Source of the DNA: Tepidanaerobacteraceae bacterium
Lineage (GTDB): Bacteria; Bacillota; Thermosediminibacteria; Thermosediminibacterales; Tepidanaerobacteraceae
Length of the DNA: 64,000 nt
Reading direction: 5' to 3'
Assembly: GCA_024655905.1 (NCBI GenBank)
Contig: JANLFP010000001.1
Location: forward strand, 124,001-188,000
This document shows, one piece after another, positions 1 to 9,170 of this stretch. How positions within the stretch are numbered: position 1 is the stretch's first letter; each line of letters begins with the position of its first letter. The notes under the pieces are model-generated. The model was not told the origin of the DNA, searched no databases, and saw nothing but the letters and a program-made list of their open reading frames with translations. The translations under genes and the position numbers were made by a program.

Positions 1-583
1 TATAAGCGTTCTGTTCAACTATCAATATGGCTGTTCCGCTTTTGTTTATCTCTTTCAGGATTTCAAAAATCTGATTTACAATTATAGGAGCAAGCCCCAG
101 CGACGGTTCATCCAGGAGCAGCAATTTGGGATGAGCCATAAGCCCTCTGCTTATGGCAAGCATTTGCTGTTCTCCGCCGCTCAATAATCCGCCGTATTGA
201 TGCTGCCTTTCTTTCAATCTCGGAAACAATGTATAGACCCATTCGAGATCCTGATTTATCCCATTTTTGTCATTTCTCAAAAAAGCCCCAACCATTAAGT
301 TTTCATAAACCGTTAGGTTTGGAAAAATCTGCCTTCCTTCAGGCACGTGGACAATGCCGCATTGAACCACCAGATAAGGAAAAGAAGGTATTTTTCTATC
401 GCAAAATGTTATACTGCCCGATACCGGCTTCATTACCGCGGAGATTATTTTCAACAGCGTGGATTTGCCGGCGCCGTTTGCTCCAAGCACCGCCACGCAT
501 TCTCCCGGTTTTACTTCTATGCTGACGCCCCTTAAGGCTTTTATTCCTCCGTAAGCCGCATGAAGGTTGTCTATTTTCAACAC
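1..583 (-). CDS. livF: Branched-chain amino-acid ABC transporter ATPase LivF (3' end outside window)
   Basis: This is one of the two cytoplasmic ATPases that power a LivFGHMJ importer. About 194 residues are visible and the C-terminus lies beyond the left edge. The Walker A motif GANGAGKS is near residue 35, the LivF-type signature LLSGGEQQ is followed by Walker B LLLLDEPS, and a switch-region VEQN appears near the edge. I chose the GTG at 583 because GGAGGTG lies just upstream. It overlaps the end of livG by 7 bases, so translation is probably coupled. It is the last visible gene of a five-gene set transcribed leftwards. The family call is firm. The substrate (leucine-like, other amino acid or amide) cannot be read from sequence. 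Confidence 0.95.
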   Translation of the reverse strand, partial: MLKIDNLHAAYGGIKALRGVSIEVKPGECVAVLGANGAGKSTLLKIISAVMKPVSGSITFCDRKIPSFPYLVVQCGIVHVPEGRQIFPNLTVYENLMVGAFLRNDKNGINQDLEWVYTLFPRLKERQHQYGGLLSGGEQQMLAISRGLMAHPKLLLLDEPSLGLAPIIVNQIFEILKEINKSGTAILIVEQNAY

Positions 584-1353
584 GCTGCATCTTCACCTCC
601 AAGGTAGGCTTCCCTGACCAGTTTGTTTGTTTGGATTTCTTTCGCCGTGCCTTCCGCAATTGTTTTGCCGAAATTCAATACTGTTATCCTCCTGCAGATG
701 CTCATAACCACATCCATGTGGTGTTCTACCATCAGGATTGTCAATTTGAATTTCTCTTTCAGCTCATTAATGAACTCCACCAATTCCTTTGACTCATCCC
801 GGTTCATTCCCGCCGCCGGTTCATCGAGAAGAAGAAGTTTGGGTCTTAGCGCCAGTGCCCTAGCTATTTCCAGTTTCCTTTGATGACCGTAAGGCAGACT
901 TCCGGCCTTTTCGTTCAACTTGTCTGAAAGGCCCAGGATTTTCAGCAATTCTATACAGTTTTCTCTTAAGTATTTTTCTTTTTTGCCAAACTTGTTCAGG
1001 CGCAATATCGCTGCAAAAAGGTCATAATCCGCGTCCATATGACCCGCTATAAATACATTTTCAAGCACTGACAGCTGGCTGAATAACCTTATATTTTGAA
1101 AAGTCCTGCCTATGCCTTGCTGAGCCACCTGGTACGGTTTTTTGTTTGTAATGTCTTTGCCCATAAATTCTATTGTCCCGCCGGTGGGCTTGTAAATACC
1201 CGTTATTGTATTGAATATGGTCGTTTTCCCAGCCCCATTGGGCCCTATCAGGCCGTGAACGGTTCCTTCCTCAAGGGTGACAGAAAAATTGTCGATGGCG
1301 CATACTCCTCCGAATTTTTTTGTAAGATTGGCTATTTTCAAGATTTCTTTCAC
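577..1353 (-). CDS. livG: Branched-chain amino-acid ABC transporter ATPase LivG
   Basis: This 258-residue cytoplasmic ATPase is the partner of LivF. It shows Walker A GPNGAGKT, the LivG-typical degenerate signature LPYGHQRKLEIARAL, and Walker B LLLLDEPAAG followed by MNRDE and the switch His in VEHHMD. I chose a GTG at 1353: it sits inside the livM stop (TA-GTG overlap) with AGAGGTGG in front. A longer ATG reading at 1374 would start inside livM without a ribosome-binding site. The tight overlaps on both sides indicate one transcript with livM and livF. Confidence 0.95.
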   Translation of the reverse strand: MKEILKIANLTKKFGGVCAIDNFSVTLEEGTVHGLIGPNGAGKTTIFNTITGIYKPTGGTIEFMGKDITNKKPYQVAQQGIGRTFQNIRLFSQLSVLENVFIAGHMDADYDLFAAILRLNKFGKKEKYLRENCIELLKILGLSDKLNEKAGSLPYGHQRKLEIARALALRPKLLLLDEPAAGMNRDESKELVEFINELKEKFKLTILMVEHHMDVVMSICRRITVLNFGKTIAEGTAKEIQTNKLVREAYLGGEDAAC

Positions 1354-2237
1354 TATGCCACCTCTTTTCTGCATCTAAACATGCGCCTTACCTGAATCGG
1401 AAGGTTTTTTATCCAGCTTGCCGACAGTTCTTTATACCCCATCAGTCCGTTCGGCCTGAGGGTTATTATCAATACAACGGCTATACCGTAAAACAGCATC
1501 CTGTAATTGGCCACCGACCTCAATACTTCGGGCAGCAGCGTGAGTACTGTGGTCGCTATTACAGAGCCGGTCAAGCTTCCAAGGCCGCCGATAACCACGG
1601 TGATGGTGAGTTCCGATGATTTGTCCAGGTTAAACATTGCTGGTGTTATGAACATATAGTAATGAGCGAACAATGCCCCGGCCCATCCAGCATAGATGGC
1701 GCTCACCGTAAATGAGAGCTGTTTGAACCGCGCAGTATCTATTCCCACCGCATCGGCGGCTATTTCCTGTTCCCTTATGGCCTTAAGGTTTCTGCCGTAT
1801 TTTGAATTAAGGAGATTTCTTGCCACAGTTATGGCGAGCGCTACAGAAATCAGCACTATAAGCAACGTGGTTTTCTGTGGGATTCCGGCATAACCGCGGG
1901 CACCGCCGGTTATGGGATCCAAAAATTCGATCAAAACCCGCGTACACTCGCCGAAACCCAACGTCGTTATTAAAAAATAATCCCCTTTGAGGCCCAGGGT
2001 TAATTTGCCCAGTGCCAGACTTATAAGAGCCGCCATTAACATTCCGCCCAACAGCGAGATTAAAAACGGCATATTGAATTTAGTGGTGAGAATGGCGGAT
2101 GCATATGCTCCTATGGCCATAAATCCGGCATTTCCAAATGAGAACAGGCGCGTAAAACCTGTCAGGATGGAAACCCCCAGGACCGCAATGATGTTTATAC
2201 CTATTAAAATAATTACCCCTTCAACATATCCGGACAT
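1353..2237 (-). CDS. livM: Branched-chain amino-acid ABC transporter permease LivM
   Basis: This is a 294-residue integral membrane permease of the LivM type with about eight to nine hydrophobic segments. The family EAA-like loop appears as NLKAIREQEIAADAVGIDTARFK in the middle; this region contacts the ATPases. The family motif VIGGLGSLTGSVIATTVL is near residue 215. It pairs with LivH to form the membrane channel. The gene lies 15 bases downstream of livH and overlaps livG. Its length is normal for the family. The basic C-terminal tail is slightly longer than the membrane domain needs. Confidence 0.94.
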   Translation of the reverse strand: MSGYVEGVIILIGINIIAVLGVSILTGFTRLFSFGNAGFMAIGAYASAILTTKFNMPFLISLLGGMLMAALISLALGKLTLGLKGDYFLITTLGFGECTRVLIEFLDPITGGARGYAGIPQKTTLLIVLISVALAITVARNLLNSKYGRNLKAIREQEIAADAVGIDTARFKQLSFTVSAIYAGWAGALFAHYYMFITPAMFNLDKSSELTITVVIGGLGSLTGSVIATTVLTLLPEVLRSVANYRMLFYGIAVVLIITLRPNGLMGYKELSASWIKNLPIQVRRMFRCRKEVA

Positions 2238-2252
2238 TAAAACACCCGCTTT

Positions 2253-3125
2253 CTAGGCTTTATCCTGAATATCTATGCCGAACAAACCGCTCGGCTTTAT
2301 CAATAAAATCGCAATCAGCAATCCAAAAGTAAACAAATCTCTCAATCCAGATGTGATAAAACCGGAGACAAACACTTCCATAATGCCGATTAAAAAAGCC
2401 CCCACGATGGCTCCCCTGACGCTGCCCAAACCTCCGAAGACAGAAGCGATAAAAGCTTTCAAAGAAACATTTCCCATCTGGGGATATACAGTATACTTTA
2501 ATCCCAGAAGAACTCCCCCGGCTCCGGCAAGAGAACCCGCCAGCAAGAACACTAGAGTGATGTAAAAGTCGATATTTATCCCCATAAGCGAAGCCGTAAT
2601 CATATTCGATGATGCCGCTCTGATAGCCAGACCGAACTTGGTTTTTGTTATCAGCAATTCCAGCAGCATCATGGCAATTATTACAATAATCATGGAAAAC
2701 ATATCCAAGACGCCTATTTTAATGCTCCCGAGCGATATGGACTTGACCGGAATCACGGGGGGATAGGTTCTAAATTTGGGGCCTAAAAATACGATTACCA
2801 TGTTCTGAAAGGTTACCGACAACCCCATCGCCGCAATCATCAAAAACATAGTGGGAGCATTGTTGCGTCTTATGCGGCGATATGCCAGCCTTTCATTCAT
2901 TATGCTGATGGCGCCGGCTCCGAGCAGTGCGGTAAGGGCCGACAACCAGAACGGCATTTTAACCGCGGCCACGCACAAAAAACCGATATAAGCGCCCAGC
3001 ATGGCCACATCACCATGGGCCCAATTCGAAAAGCCCAATAGGCTGTAAATCAATGCATAACCCGTTGCCATCAAAGCATAAATTCCCCCAATGGATACGC
3101 CGTTGACCAGTTGCTGAACAAACAT
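2253..3125 (-). CDS. livH: Branched-chain amino-acid ABC transporter permease LivH
   Basis: This is a membrane permease of about 290 residues. The N-terminus reads FVQQLVNGVSIGGIYALMA, the classic LivH opening, and the end carries VFGGLGSVRGAIVGAFLIG. I prefer the ATG at 3125, with GGGTGAT upstream. A GTG at 3134 is the alternative and would add three residues. It lies 64 bases after the binding-protein gene and 15 bases before livM in one operon. LivH and LivM are distinct paralogues, as usual for this importer. Confidence 0.93.
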   Translation of the reverse strand: MFVQQLVNGVSIGGIYALMATGYALIYSLLGFSNWAHGDVAMLGAYIGFLCVAAVKMPFWLSALTALLGAGAISIMNERLAYRRIRRNNAPTMFLMIAAMGLSVTFQNMVIVFLGPKFRTYPPVIPVKSISLGSIKIGVLDMFSMIIVIIAMMLLELLITKTKFGLAIRAASSNMITASLMGINIDFYITLVFLLAGSLAGAGGVLLGLKYTVYPQMGNVSLKAFIASVFGGLGSVRGAIVGAFLIGIMEVFVSGFITSGLRDLFTFGLLIAILLIKPSGLFGIDIQDKA

Positions 3126-3189
3126 TTCAATCACCCTGCCCCTTGTGGTTTACAAGGGAGAACATTGTGTTCTCCCTTGCTTACATTCC

Positions 3190-4356
3190 TTATGGAGTAA
3201 AATCGCCCACGTATTCAAATTGCGAGGATTTAATCTGATACACGCTGCATGGTTTGGTAGGGTTGTGCGTAGCGGGGTCCACTGTTATGGAACCCATCAA
3301 TCCCTTGAAATCTTTCGTATTTTCCAGGGCATCTTTCAGCGCTGCGGGATCGACTTTCCCGGCCCTTTCCAGCGCATCCTTTATCCAATACAAACCGTCA
3401 TGTCCAAACAGCGCTTCGGTTTCGGGATTTATGCCGAATTCTTTTTTATAAGCCTCGGCATAGGGCTTGGTAACCGGATTTGCAAAGGAAGGCTGAGAAG
3501 TGTAGTAGCAGCCCTCCAGCGCAGGACCAGCCATTGTCAGCAGTTCCTTGGAATCCCAGCCGTCGCCGCCCAATAGTGTAGCCTTGATGCCCAGTTCTCG
3601 CGCCTGATTCGCTATCAATGCCACGTCTTTATATATCCACGGCACCAGCACCACATCGGGATTCAAAGGGGCGATTTTGCTGAGCTGAGCTCTAAAATCA
3701 TTATCGCCGGAATGTGCATCCACTTTTATCAATACTTTTCCGCCATTTTCTTCAAACTGCTTTATAAAGTACTCGGTCAAACCGGTGGAATAATCTGAAC
3801 CAATGTCCGTGATTACTGCAGCAGTTTTTGCCTTTAGTTTATTGGTTGCAAAGGTTGCGAGTACTTTGCCCTGGAAAGGATCTATAAACCCTATTCTGAA
3901 AGAGTAGGGATGCAGTTTCCCGTTTTCATCCACGGTAACTTTTGGGTTGGAGCACGCAGTGCCTATGAGAGGTATCTTTTTCTGGTCGGCTATTGGCGCC
4001 ATCGCTATATTGCAGCTGGAAAAATTGGTGCCTATGACCGCAATAACCTTTTCTTCATCGACCAGTTTGTTGAATGCATTTACCGAATCCACAGGATTTC
4101 CTCTTCCGTCGAGCCCTATTACTTCAACTTTCTTTCCCAGAATGCCGCCTTTTTCATTTATTTCCTTTGCGGTTAGTTTCATTCCGTTCAATCCGGCCTG
4201 GCCCCATACCGCAGTATCGCCGGAAAGCGCTCCTACATACCCTATTTTAATGACATCATCTTTTGCCTGCTTTGAACCGCATCCGGATAAGCTTGATGCG
4301 ATAATCAGCAACATCAAAGCCAAGTACAACATCCCTGTCAATTTTTTAATTTTCAA
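3190..4356 (-). CDS. livJ: Branched-chain amino-acid ABC transporter substrate-binding lipoprotein
   Basis: This 388-residue extracytoplasmic binding protein belongs to the LivJ/LivK type I periplasmic-binding family. A lipoprotein signal peptide ends in LSGC near residue 26, so the protein is probably lipid-anchored to the outer face of the membrane. The mature part opens with KIGYVGALSGDTAVWGQAGLNGMKL, the typical first strand and helix of the fold. The start is TTG at 4356, eight bases after AAGGAGG. It heads the liv gene set and is preceded by the SorC regulator. Ligand identity is not resolvable; branched-chain or aromatic amino acids and short amides all occur in this family. Confidence 0.93.
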   Translation of the reverse strand: MKIKKLTGMLYLALMLLIIASSLSGCGSKQAKDDVIKIGYVGALSGDTAVWGQAGLNGMKLTAKEINEKGGILGKKVEVIGLDGRGNPVDSVNAFNKLVDEEKVIAVIGTNFSSCNIAMAPIADQKKIPLIGTACSNPKVTVDENGKLHPYSFRIGFIDPFQGKVLATFATNKLKAKTAAVITDIGSDYSTGLTEYFIKQFEENGGKVLIKVDAHSGDNDFRAQLSKIAPLNPDVVLVPWIYKDVALIANQARELGIKATLLGGDGWDSKELLTMAGPALEGCYYTSQPSFANPVTKPYAEAYKKEFGINPETEALFGHDGLYWIKDALERAGKVDPAALKDALENTKDFKGLMGSITVDPATHNPTKPCSVYQIKSSQFEYVGDFTP

Positions 4357-4391
4357 CCGCTTTTCCTCCTTTTTTTCTATTTTTTTATTTT

Positions 4392-5366
4392 TTAAATTAC
4401 CACTTTTTCTTTATTTTCACCCCCCTCGTCCAGTTCAATAATCTTTTCGGCTGTAATTTTATCGGTAACCAAAACATCTGGTATCTTTCCCCTTAGAGCC
4501 CCAAGGATAGCATGCGCTTTGTGAGTGCCCCCCGCGATACAAATGACCGAACGAACTTTTTTCAATGAATTCAGCGATATCCCCATGATTAAATCATCCA
4601 GCCCCGAATTGCACGGAGAGCCGTCTTCCATATAAAATCTCATGCATACGTCTCCGACGGCGCCTCTTTTAATCAACTCCGAACGCCAATGCGACGAAAG
4701 ATGGCCTTTTTTAAACAGTATCGAATCGGAAGAAATAGTGCCTATTCCTATTAAAGCTATAGTGGCTCTGGCGCCCAATTCCAGAATCTCTTTTATGTTT
4801 TTATCTTCCAAAAGACCTTTTTTAACTTCAGGATTGGTAACCACAGCGGGGCAATGGAGCAAGACCGGGCTGCTGTTAAACACCATGCTCAGCCTTCTGG
4901 TAAGCTCGGCTGCCTCCAGATTCTCGGCTCCGTTGTTCAGCCCTCCTACCAGCTGAACCACTTTTGTCCCTTCAACGCCGAAAGGCTGCAGTTGATTTAC
5001 CAGTTCGAACAGAGTATGACCCCAGGAAATTCCTATGATGTCATCAGGTGTCACTATTCTTTTTAGATAATCTGCACCCGCCTGACCCAAAATCTGCAAA
5101 ACATTGTCGTCATCCTGCGCATTTATGATTATGGCTTCCCTCAAATGAAACCTTCGTTCAAATTCGGTTTCCAGACTATTGCACGACATTATTGGCTGAA
5201 TAATATTTATCTGAACTATTCCCATGGTTCTTGCTTCAGCAATCAACCTGAAAACTTTGGATGTTGAAAGCTGTAGTTTTTCGGCTATCTCCCGCTGGGA
5301 TTTCCCTTCAATATAATAAAGGGTTGCGGCTTTGGCTCTCAATCTCTCATGTTCGTTCCAGTACAT
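4392..5366 (-). CDS. SorC/DeoR-family transcriptional regulator
   Basis: This DNA-binding regulator has a sugar-isomerase-like effector domain. Residues 1-55 hold a winged helix-turn-helix (YYIEGKSQREIAEKLQLSTSKVFRLIAEA). The rest is the SorC effector domain, with GISWGHTLFELV and a late CIAGGTHKAHAILGALRG segment that forms the phosphosugar pocket in relatives. The start is uncertain. ATG at 5366 gives a normal length of about 324 residues, while in-frame starts run up to 5444 without a ribosome-binding site. It lies 35 bases upstream of the binding-protein gene on the same strand, so it may control the liv operon. A sugar-type regulator before an amino-acid importer is slightly unexpected. 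Confidence 0.87.
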   Translation of the reverse strand: MYWNEHERLRAKAATLYYIEGKSQREIAEKLQLSTSKVFRLIAEARTMGIVQINIIQPIMSCNSLETEFERRFHLREAIIINAQDDDNVLQILGQAGADYLKRIVTPDDIIGISWGHTLFELVNQLQPFGVEGTKVVQLVGGLNNGAENLEAAELTRRLSMVFNSSPVLLHCPAVVTNPEVKKGLLEDKNIKEILELGARATIALIGIGTISSDSILFKKGHLSSHWRSELIKRGAVGDVCMRFYMEDGSPCNSGLDDLIMGISLNSLKKVRSVICIAGGTHKAHAILGALRGKIPDVLVTDKITAEKIIELDEGGENKEKVVI

Positions 5367-5626
5367 TTGAACTGTCGCCACCTTCACAAATTGATTCAAT
5401 GTGATTAGTTTTTTTCTATCAAAAAATAATAAAATTTTTTTCATGAATGAATTATTTTTTATGATATTAAATATTCTACATAACTTTTCAATTTCCTTCT
5501 TTTATAAAATATTTTTTTCTATCCAATCCTGCTAATTGATGTCAGATTTTGCCGCATTAATCTGCAGGATTTTTCGCTTTATTTCTAGAACTACTAATTG
5601 ACTTTAATTGCCCGGGGGTGAATAGT
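5367..5626. promoter_or_regulatory. Divergent intergenic region between SorC-type and PucR-type regulators
   Basis: The two regulator genes point away from each other, so their promoters must lie here. The stretch is AT-rich with no clear extra gene. CTAATTGA occurs twice, at 5533-5540 and 5593-5600, and a related TTTAATTG follows at 5603-5610. The repeats are candidate operator sites for PucR or SorC, but nothing in the sequence proves it. Confidence 0.35.
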
Positions 5627-6763
5627 ATGGGAATAACCGTTGGAGAAGCTCTAAAACTAAAGGGGCTTGACAGGGCTAAGTTGATAGCGGGAGAAAGGGG
5701 GATTGGCAGATTCATAAAAAGAGTGAGCGTGATAGAATGCCCCGAGTCCCCCGAACTATTCACGGAGGGAGATTTTTTTATAACCGCCTTTTTTGCTCTT
5801 AAAGGAGACGATGATGCCCAGCTTTCCATGATTAAGGCTCTCGTCGAAGCCGAATGCAGCGGGCTGTGCATTATAGATATGTATCTTTCGGACCTTTCCG
5901 AAACCGTAAAGCGGTTTGCCGATGAAGCACGCTTTCCGGTAATGATTCTTCCAAATGATGTGCCCTATGCCGAAATAATCACGAATGTCATGGATGCTAT
6001 CATTAAGAGCAAGGACGATATCATAAACGAGATGAATGTAGATACTCTGCTGGCGGCGGGAAAAACCGAAAGAGAAATAATCGAAACCGCAAAAAAGATA
6101 AATGCGAGCTTCAAGGATAAAATTACGGCAGCATTTTATGAAAATGCATCGCTTGCTGCTGAAGATGTATTGAAAAAATTGAAAAACAGCGCAGATTTTC
6201 CCGAATGCTGGTCATTGCTAAAATATAAAAAAGGCGTTCTGACCATCATGAGCTTTGGAAATGAATCAAAAAAAAGCATCGATTTGCGCATGGAAGAATT
6301 TTTAAAAGCAGCCGAAAGAACCGGAGGAAAATACAGACTCGGAATCGGCAATCTGCACCCGGCTCTTTCCCAAATCAATCTGTGCATTAAAGAAGCCCTT
6401 CTGGCCAACGACGCAGCACGCGCCATGGGGGATAAAAATATCGTATTTTACAAAGACCTGGGGATTTACAGGCTTTTGATGCTTTTGAAAAACGAGCCGG
6501 AACTTAAAAATTACATGAATGAAATAATTAATCCCGTAGAGGAATATGACAGAAAATACCGCACCAGGCTTCTGGATACTGTAATTTCTTACGTGGAAAA
6601 CGACGGAGACATCTCGAGGACGGCAGAAGCTCTGTTTTTGCATGTAAACACCATAAGGTACCGCATACAAAAAGTTAGGGAAATTCTCCACATGGAACAT
6701 CTCGAAGGTGGTTTTTATGAACAGATTTCCATGGCTGTTAAAATCCATAAGCTTTATAAATAA
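5627..6763 (+). CDS. PucR-family transcriptional regulator
   Basis: This is a 378-residue regulator. The N-terminal PucR ligand-sensing domain (about 1-120) opens with MGITVGEALKL, nearly the same opening as the second PucR protein in this window. The C-terminal PucR helix-turn-helix (about 315-370) contains FLHVNTIRYRIQKVREIL. PucR proteins usually activate nearby catabolic genes in response to a small metabolite. I chose ATG 5627, with GGGGGTG six bases upstream; a GTG at 5618 lies inside that site. The gene is followed by DUF917, M29-like and Dpp genes on the same strand, so it most likely controls that cluster. Confidence 0.9.
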   Translation: MGITVGEALKLKGLDRAKLIAGERGIGRFIKRVSVIECPESPELFTEGDFFITAFFALKGDDDAQLSMIKALVEAECSGLCIIDMYLSDLSETVKRFADEARFPVMILPNDVPYAEIITNVMDAIIKSKDDIINEMNVDTLLAAGKTEREIIETAKKINASFKDKITAAFYENASLAAEDVLKKLKNSADFPECWSLLKYKKGVLTIMSFGNESKKSIDLRMEEFLKAAERTGGKYRLGIGNLHPALSQINLCIKEALLANDAARAMGDKNIVFYKDLGIYRLLMLLKNEPELKNYMNEIINPVEEYDRKYRTRLLDTVISYVENDGDISRTAEALFLHVNTIRYRIQKVREILHMEHLEGGFYEQISMAVKIHKLYK

Positions 6764-6764
6764 A

Positions 6765-6822
6765 ACAAAAAATGGTGTTATTTTTTGTATATTTTACAAA
6801 GGGAATCCCTCCTTTTTATAGA
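6765..6822 (+). promoter_or_regulatory. Candidate promoter and operator in front of the DUF917 gene
   Basis: Just after the PucR stop there is an AT-rich hairpin (ACAAAAAAT ... ATTTTTTGT, 6765-6788). A second inverted repeat overlaps it (TTTGTA, five bases, TACAAA, 6784-6800). TTTACA at 6793-6798, an 18-base spacer and TATAGA at 6817-6822 fit a sigmaA-type promoter. The inverted repeat covers the -35 element, so it could be a PucR site. The first hairpin might instead act as a weak terminator. Confidence 0.45.
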
Positions 6823-6861
6823 ATATAAAATAAAATTTTAAATATTTAAGGGGTGATTCCA

Positions 6862-7944
6862 TTGAAGATTTTGACGCCGCAGGAACTGGAAGATATCCTT
6901 TACGGCTGTACCATCCTTGGAACCGGAGGCGGCGGAGACCTCAACAAAGGTTTGAAGTTAATCGAAAAAGACCTCGCCAGCGGCAGAGAATTTAAATTGA
7001 TAGGATTCGACGAGCTTGACGAAGGCGAGTGGGTGGTATGCCCTTACATGTGCGGTGCAGTGACGGAAGAAGAGCAGTTTTCTGACGAACTTGAGCAGCC
7101 GAGCATAGTCACCGCGGTCAATGCGCTGGAAAAATACTTGAAGAAGTCCTTTAAAGCCGCTGTGGCCAGCGAGATGGGAGGCATGAATACTGCCGTCGCC
7201 CTGTCAGCCGCGGCAAATCTGAACCTGCCCATTGTGGACGCTGACGCTGCCGGAAGGGCAGTGCCCGAACTCCAGCATTCCACTTATTATATAAACAACG
7301 TATCCATAGCGCCAATGGGCCTGGCCACCGAATTCGGCGATGTGGCCGTGTTGGAAAAAGTGCGGGACGACTTCAGGGCTGAAGCTCTGGTCAGGGCAAT
7401 GGCGGCTGCCAGCAAAAATTCCATAGCGGTGGCGGACCATCCGGGTCCCTGGTCATACATCAAGAAGGCTCTGGTTCCAAATACCATAAGCTATGCCGCC
7501 CATCTGGGCAGAATCCGGCGGGAAGCGCTGCATGCCGGCAAAGATGCCGTGGCGCAAATATGCAATGCTGGAGGCGGCAAAATTCTCTTCAAGGGAATTA
7601 TTAAAAAACATGACTGGGAGATAAGGGAAGGATTCACATACGGCGAAATTTTTATAGAAGGCATGGCTGAAGATACTGGTCACGAATACCACATCTGGTA
7701 CCAGAATGAAAACATCGTGGCAAAAAAAGACGGCAAATTCCATGTGACCATTCCCGATCTCATAACTCTCCTTGACGAGAATGCGGCGCCTGTCACAAAT
7801 CCCGGAGGGAAACCCGGCATGAAAGTCACCGTCATAGGTCTGCCGGCGCCGGATATGTGGACCACGCCAAAGGGCATAGAAACCTTTGGACCGAGGTATT
7901 TCAGATTTGATACTGATTATGTTTCCATATCCTCGGCTAGATAA
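6862..7944 (+). CDS. DUF917 (S-methylthiohydantoin-desulfurase-like) protein
   Basis: This 360-residue protein is of the DUF917 family, whose domains are now named after S-methylthiohydantoin desulfurase. The N-terminal domain starts LTPQELEDILYGCTILGTGGGGD, a glycine-rich opening typical of the family and related to hydantoinase HyuA-like proteins. It continues with GGMNTAVALSAAANLNLPIVDADAAGRAVPE. The C-terminal domain (about 245-360) contains TIPDLITLLDENAAPVTNP. I chose the TTG at 6862, preceded by AAGGGGTG at a good distance; GTG 6853 overlaps that site. The neighbours (PucR, M29-like, Dpp importer) suggest a role in degrading a small imported heterocycle or modified amino acid. The exact reaction is unknown. 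Confidence 0.85.
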   Translation: MKILTPQELEDILYGCTILGTGGGGDLNKGLKLIEKDLASGREFKLIGFDELDEGEWVVCPYMCGAVTEEEQFSDELEQPSIVTAVNALEKYLKKSFKAAVASEMGGMNTAVALSAAANLNLPIVDADAAGRAVPELQHSTYYINNVSIAPMGLATEFGDVAVLEKVRDDFRAEALVRAMAAASKNSIAVADHPGPWSYIKKALVPNTISYAAHLGRIRREALHAGKDAVAQICNAGGGKILFKGIIKKHDWEIREGFTYGEIFIEGMAEDTGHEYHIWYQNENIVAKKDGKFHVTIPDLITLLDENAAPVTNPGGKPGMKVTVIGLPAPDMWTTPKGIETFGPRYFRFDTDYVSISSAR

Positions 7945-8079
7945 ATGGTTAAGCTTCTTCTATGCCGCCGAAAATCGCCATGTCTTTAAATTTGCAAAAT
8001 CTTATTTAAGCGTTTCCATATAGCCGGGGAGAAGTTGTTTTTCAAGCCTTGGGTTCATGGGTAATTAAACAAAGTGCTA

Positions 8080-8093
8080 TTTAACATGTTAAA
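8080..8093. promoter_or_regulatory. Perfect 14-bp palindrome before the M29-like gene
   Basis: TTTAACATGTTAAA reads the same on both strands. It sits about 8 bases before the AGAGGTG ribosome-binding site of the downstream gene, in a 168-base gap with no other gene. It could bind a dimeric regulator. No second copy was noticed in the window. Confidence 0.4.
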
Positions 8094-8112
8094 ATGCTGA
8101 AGAGGTGATATG

Positions 8113-9147
8113 ATGAAGTATGAACTGGAGATATACCGTGGCGCCCGCCACATAATGGAATGCCTTGCGGTTGCGCCGGGGGAAACGGTTGCAATAACAG
8201 CCGACACGGAATCCGATGAGGATGTAGTAAAAGCCTGCGCGGCTATGGCTCATGCCGCCGGAGCAAAGCCCCTGGTGCTTTACATGCCGGCCCCCTGCGG
8301 TGTGGGCAAAGCCGCCGATCCATATCTTCCGCTTTCTCCTCTGACAGAGGCCCTTGCCCATTCGGACGTATGGATTGAGTTCAACAATGAGTGGCTCCTG
8401 TATTCCACGGCTTATGAGAAGGCCTTTGAAAAAAACCCAGGTATCCGTTACCTGTGTCTGGTCGGCATGGATAAAGACATGCTCGTCAGGACGGTGGCGA
8501 GGGTGGATTTTTTGAAACTCAGGCAATTCATGGGCAGGATAACCGATATTACCAGAGCAGCAAAGCATGTAACAATTGAAAATGCTGCAGGCACTCATGT
8601 GGAATTTGACAATGACGAGAAAAATCCTTTTGCCAATGATGACGGAAGCGCCTCAGGCTCGGGCATGCATTTTCTAGGGGGCCAGATAAGCTGGTGCCCG
8701 AAATTCGATACCATCGAAGGCAGGATAGTTTTCGACGGTTCTATCACCCCGCCGGTGGGCCTTTTATCAGCTCCGGTGGAGCTGATTGTAGAAAAAGGAG
8801 TCATAGTGGACATCAAAGGTGGAAAGGAAGCGGCGGTGTTTAGAAACTGGCTTTCTTCCTTCAATCATCCCAACATGTTCAGAATGGCGCATGTCTGTTA
8901 CGGTTTCAACCCGGGTGCGAGACTTACGGGAAATGTCCTCGAGGATGAAAGAGTATGGGGATGCACCGAATGGGGCATCGGCTATATGAACAAATTCGAC
9001 GCCCCTCCCCACGGCATTGACGCTCCGTCGCACTGCGACGGCATCTGCCTGAATTCTACAGTTATGCTGGACGGCAGGATGATTCTGAAAGACGGCAGGG
9101 TTGCAGATGATGAATTGAAAAGTCTAAGCCTTGGTCTTGAGCCATAA
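8113..9147 (+). CDS. M29-aminopeptidase / NicX-like metalloprotein
   Basis: This 344-residue protein has the aminopeptidase T (M29) fold shared with the non-haem iron enzyme NicX. The N-terminal half contains the nucleotide-like domain VAPGETVAITADTESDEDVV. The C-terminal half holds the metal site: AHVCYGFNPG, then EDERVWGC, then SHCDGI. Compared with classical M29 enzymes, a His replaces the first Glu ligand and a Glu sits where a His is expected, while the final HxD is kept. I chose ATG 8113, five bases after AGAGGTG; ATG 8110 is possible. It lies between DUF917 and the Dpp operon. It could be a peptidase, a ring-cleaving enzyme or another hydrolase. Confidence 0.8.
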   Translation: MKYELEIYRGARHIMECLAVAPGETVAITADTESDEDVVKACAAMAHAAGAKPLVLYMPAPCGVGKAADPYLPLSPLTEALAHSDVWIEFNNEWLLYSTAYEKAFEKNPGIRYLCLVGMDKDMLVRTVARVDFLKLRQFMGRITDITRAAKHVTIENAAGTHVEFDNDEKNPFANDDGSASGSGMHFLGGQISWCPKFDTIEGRIVFDGSITPPVGLLSAPVELIVEKGVIVDIKGGKEAAVFRNWLSSFNHPNMFRMAHVCYGFNPGARLTGNVLEDERVWGCTEWGIGYMNKFDAPPHGIDAPSHCDGICLNSTVMLDGRMILKDGRVADDELKSLSLGLEP

Positions 9148-9170
9148 ATATATTTATTGGAGGTTGAACA

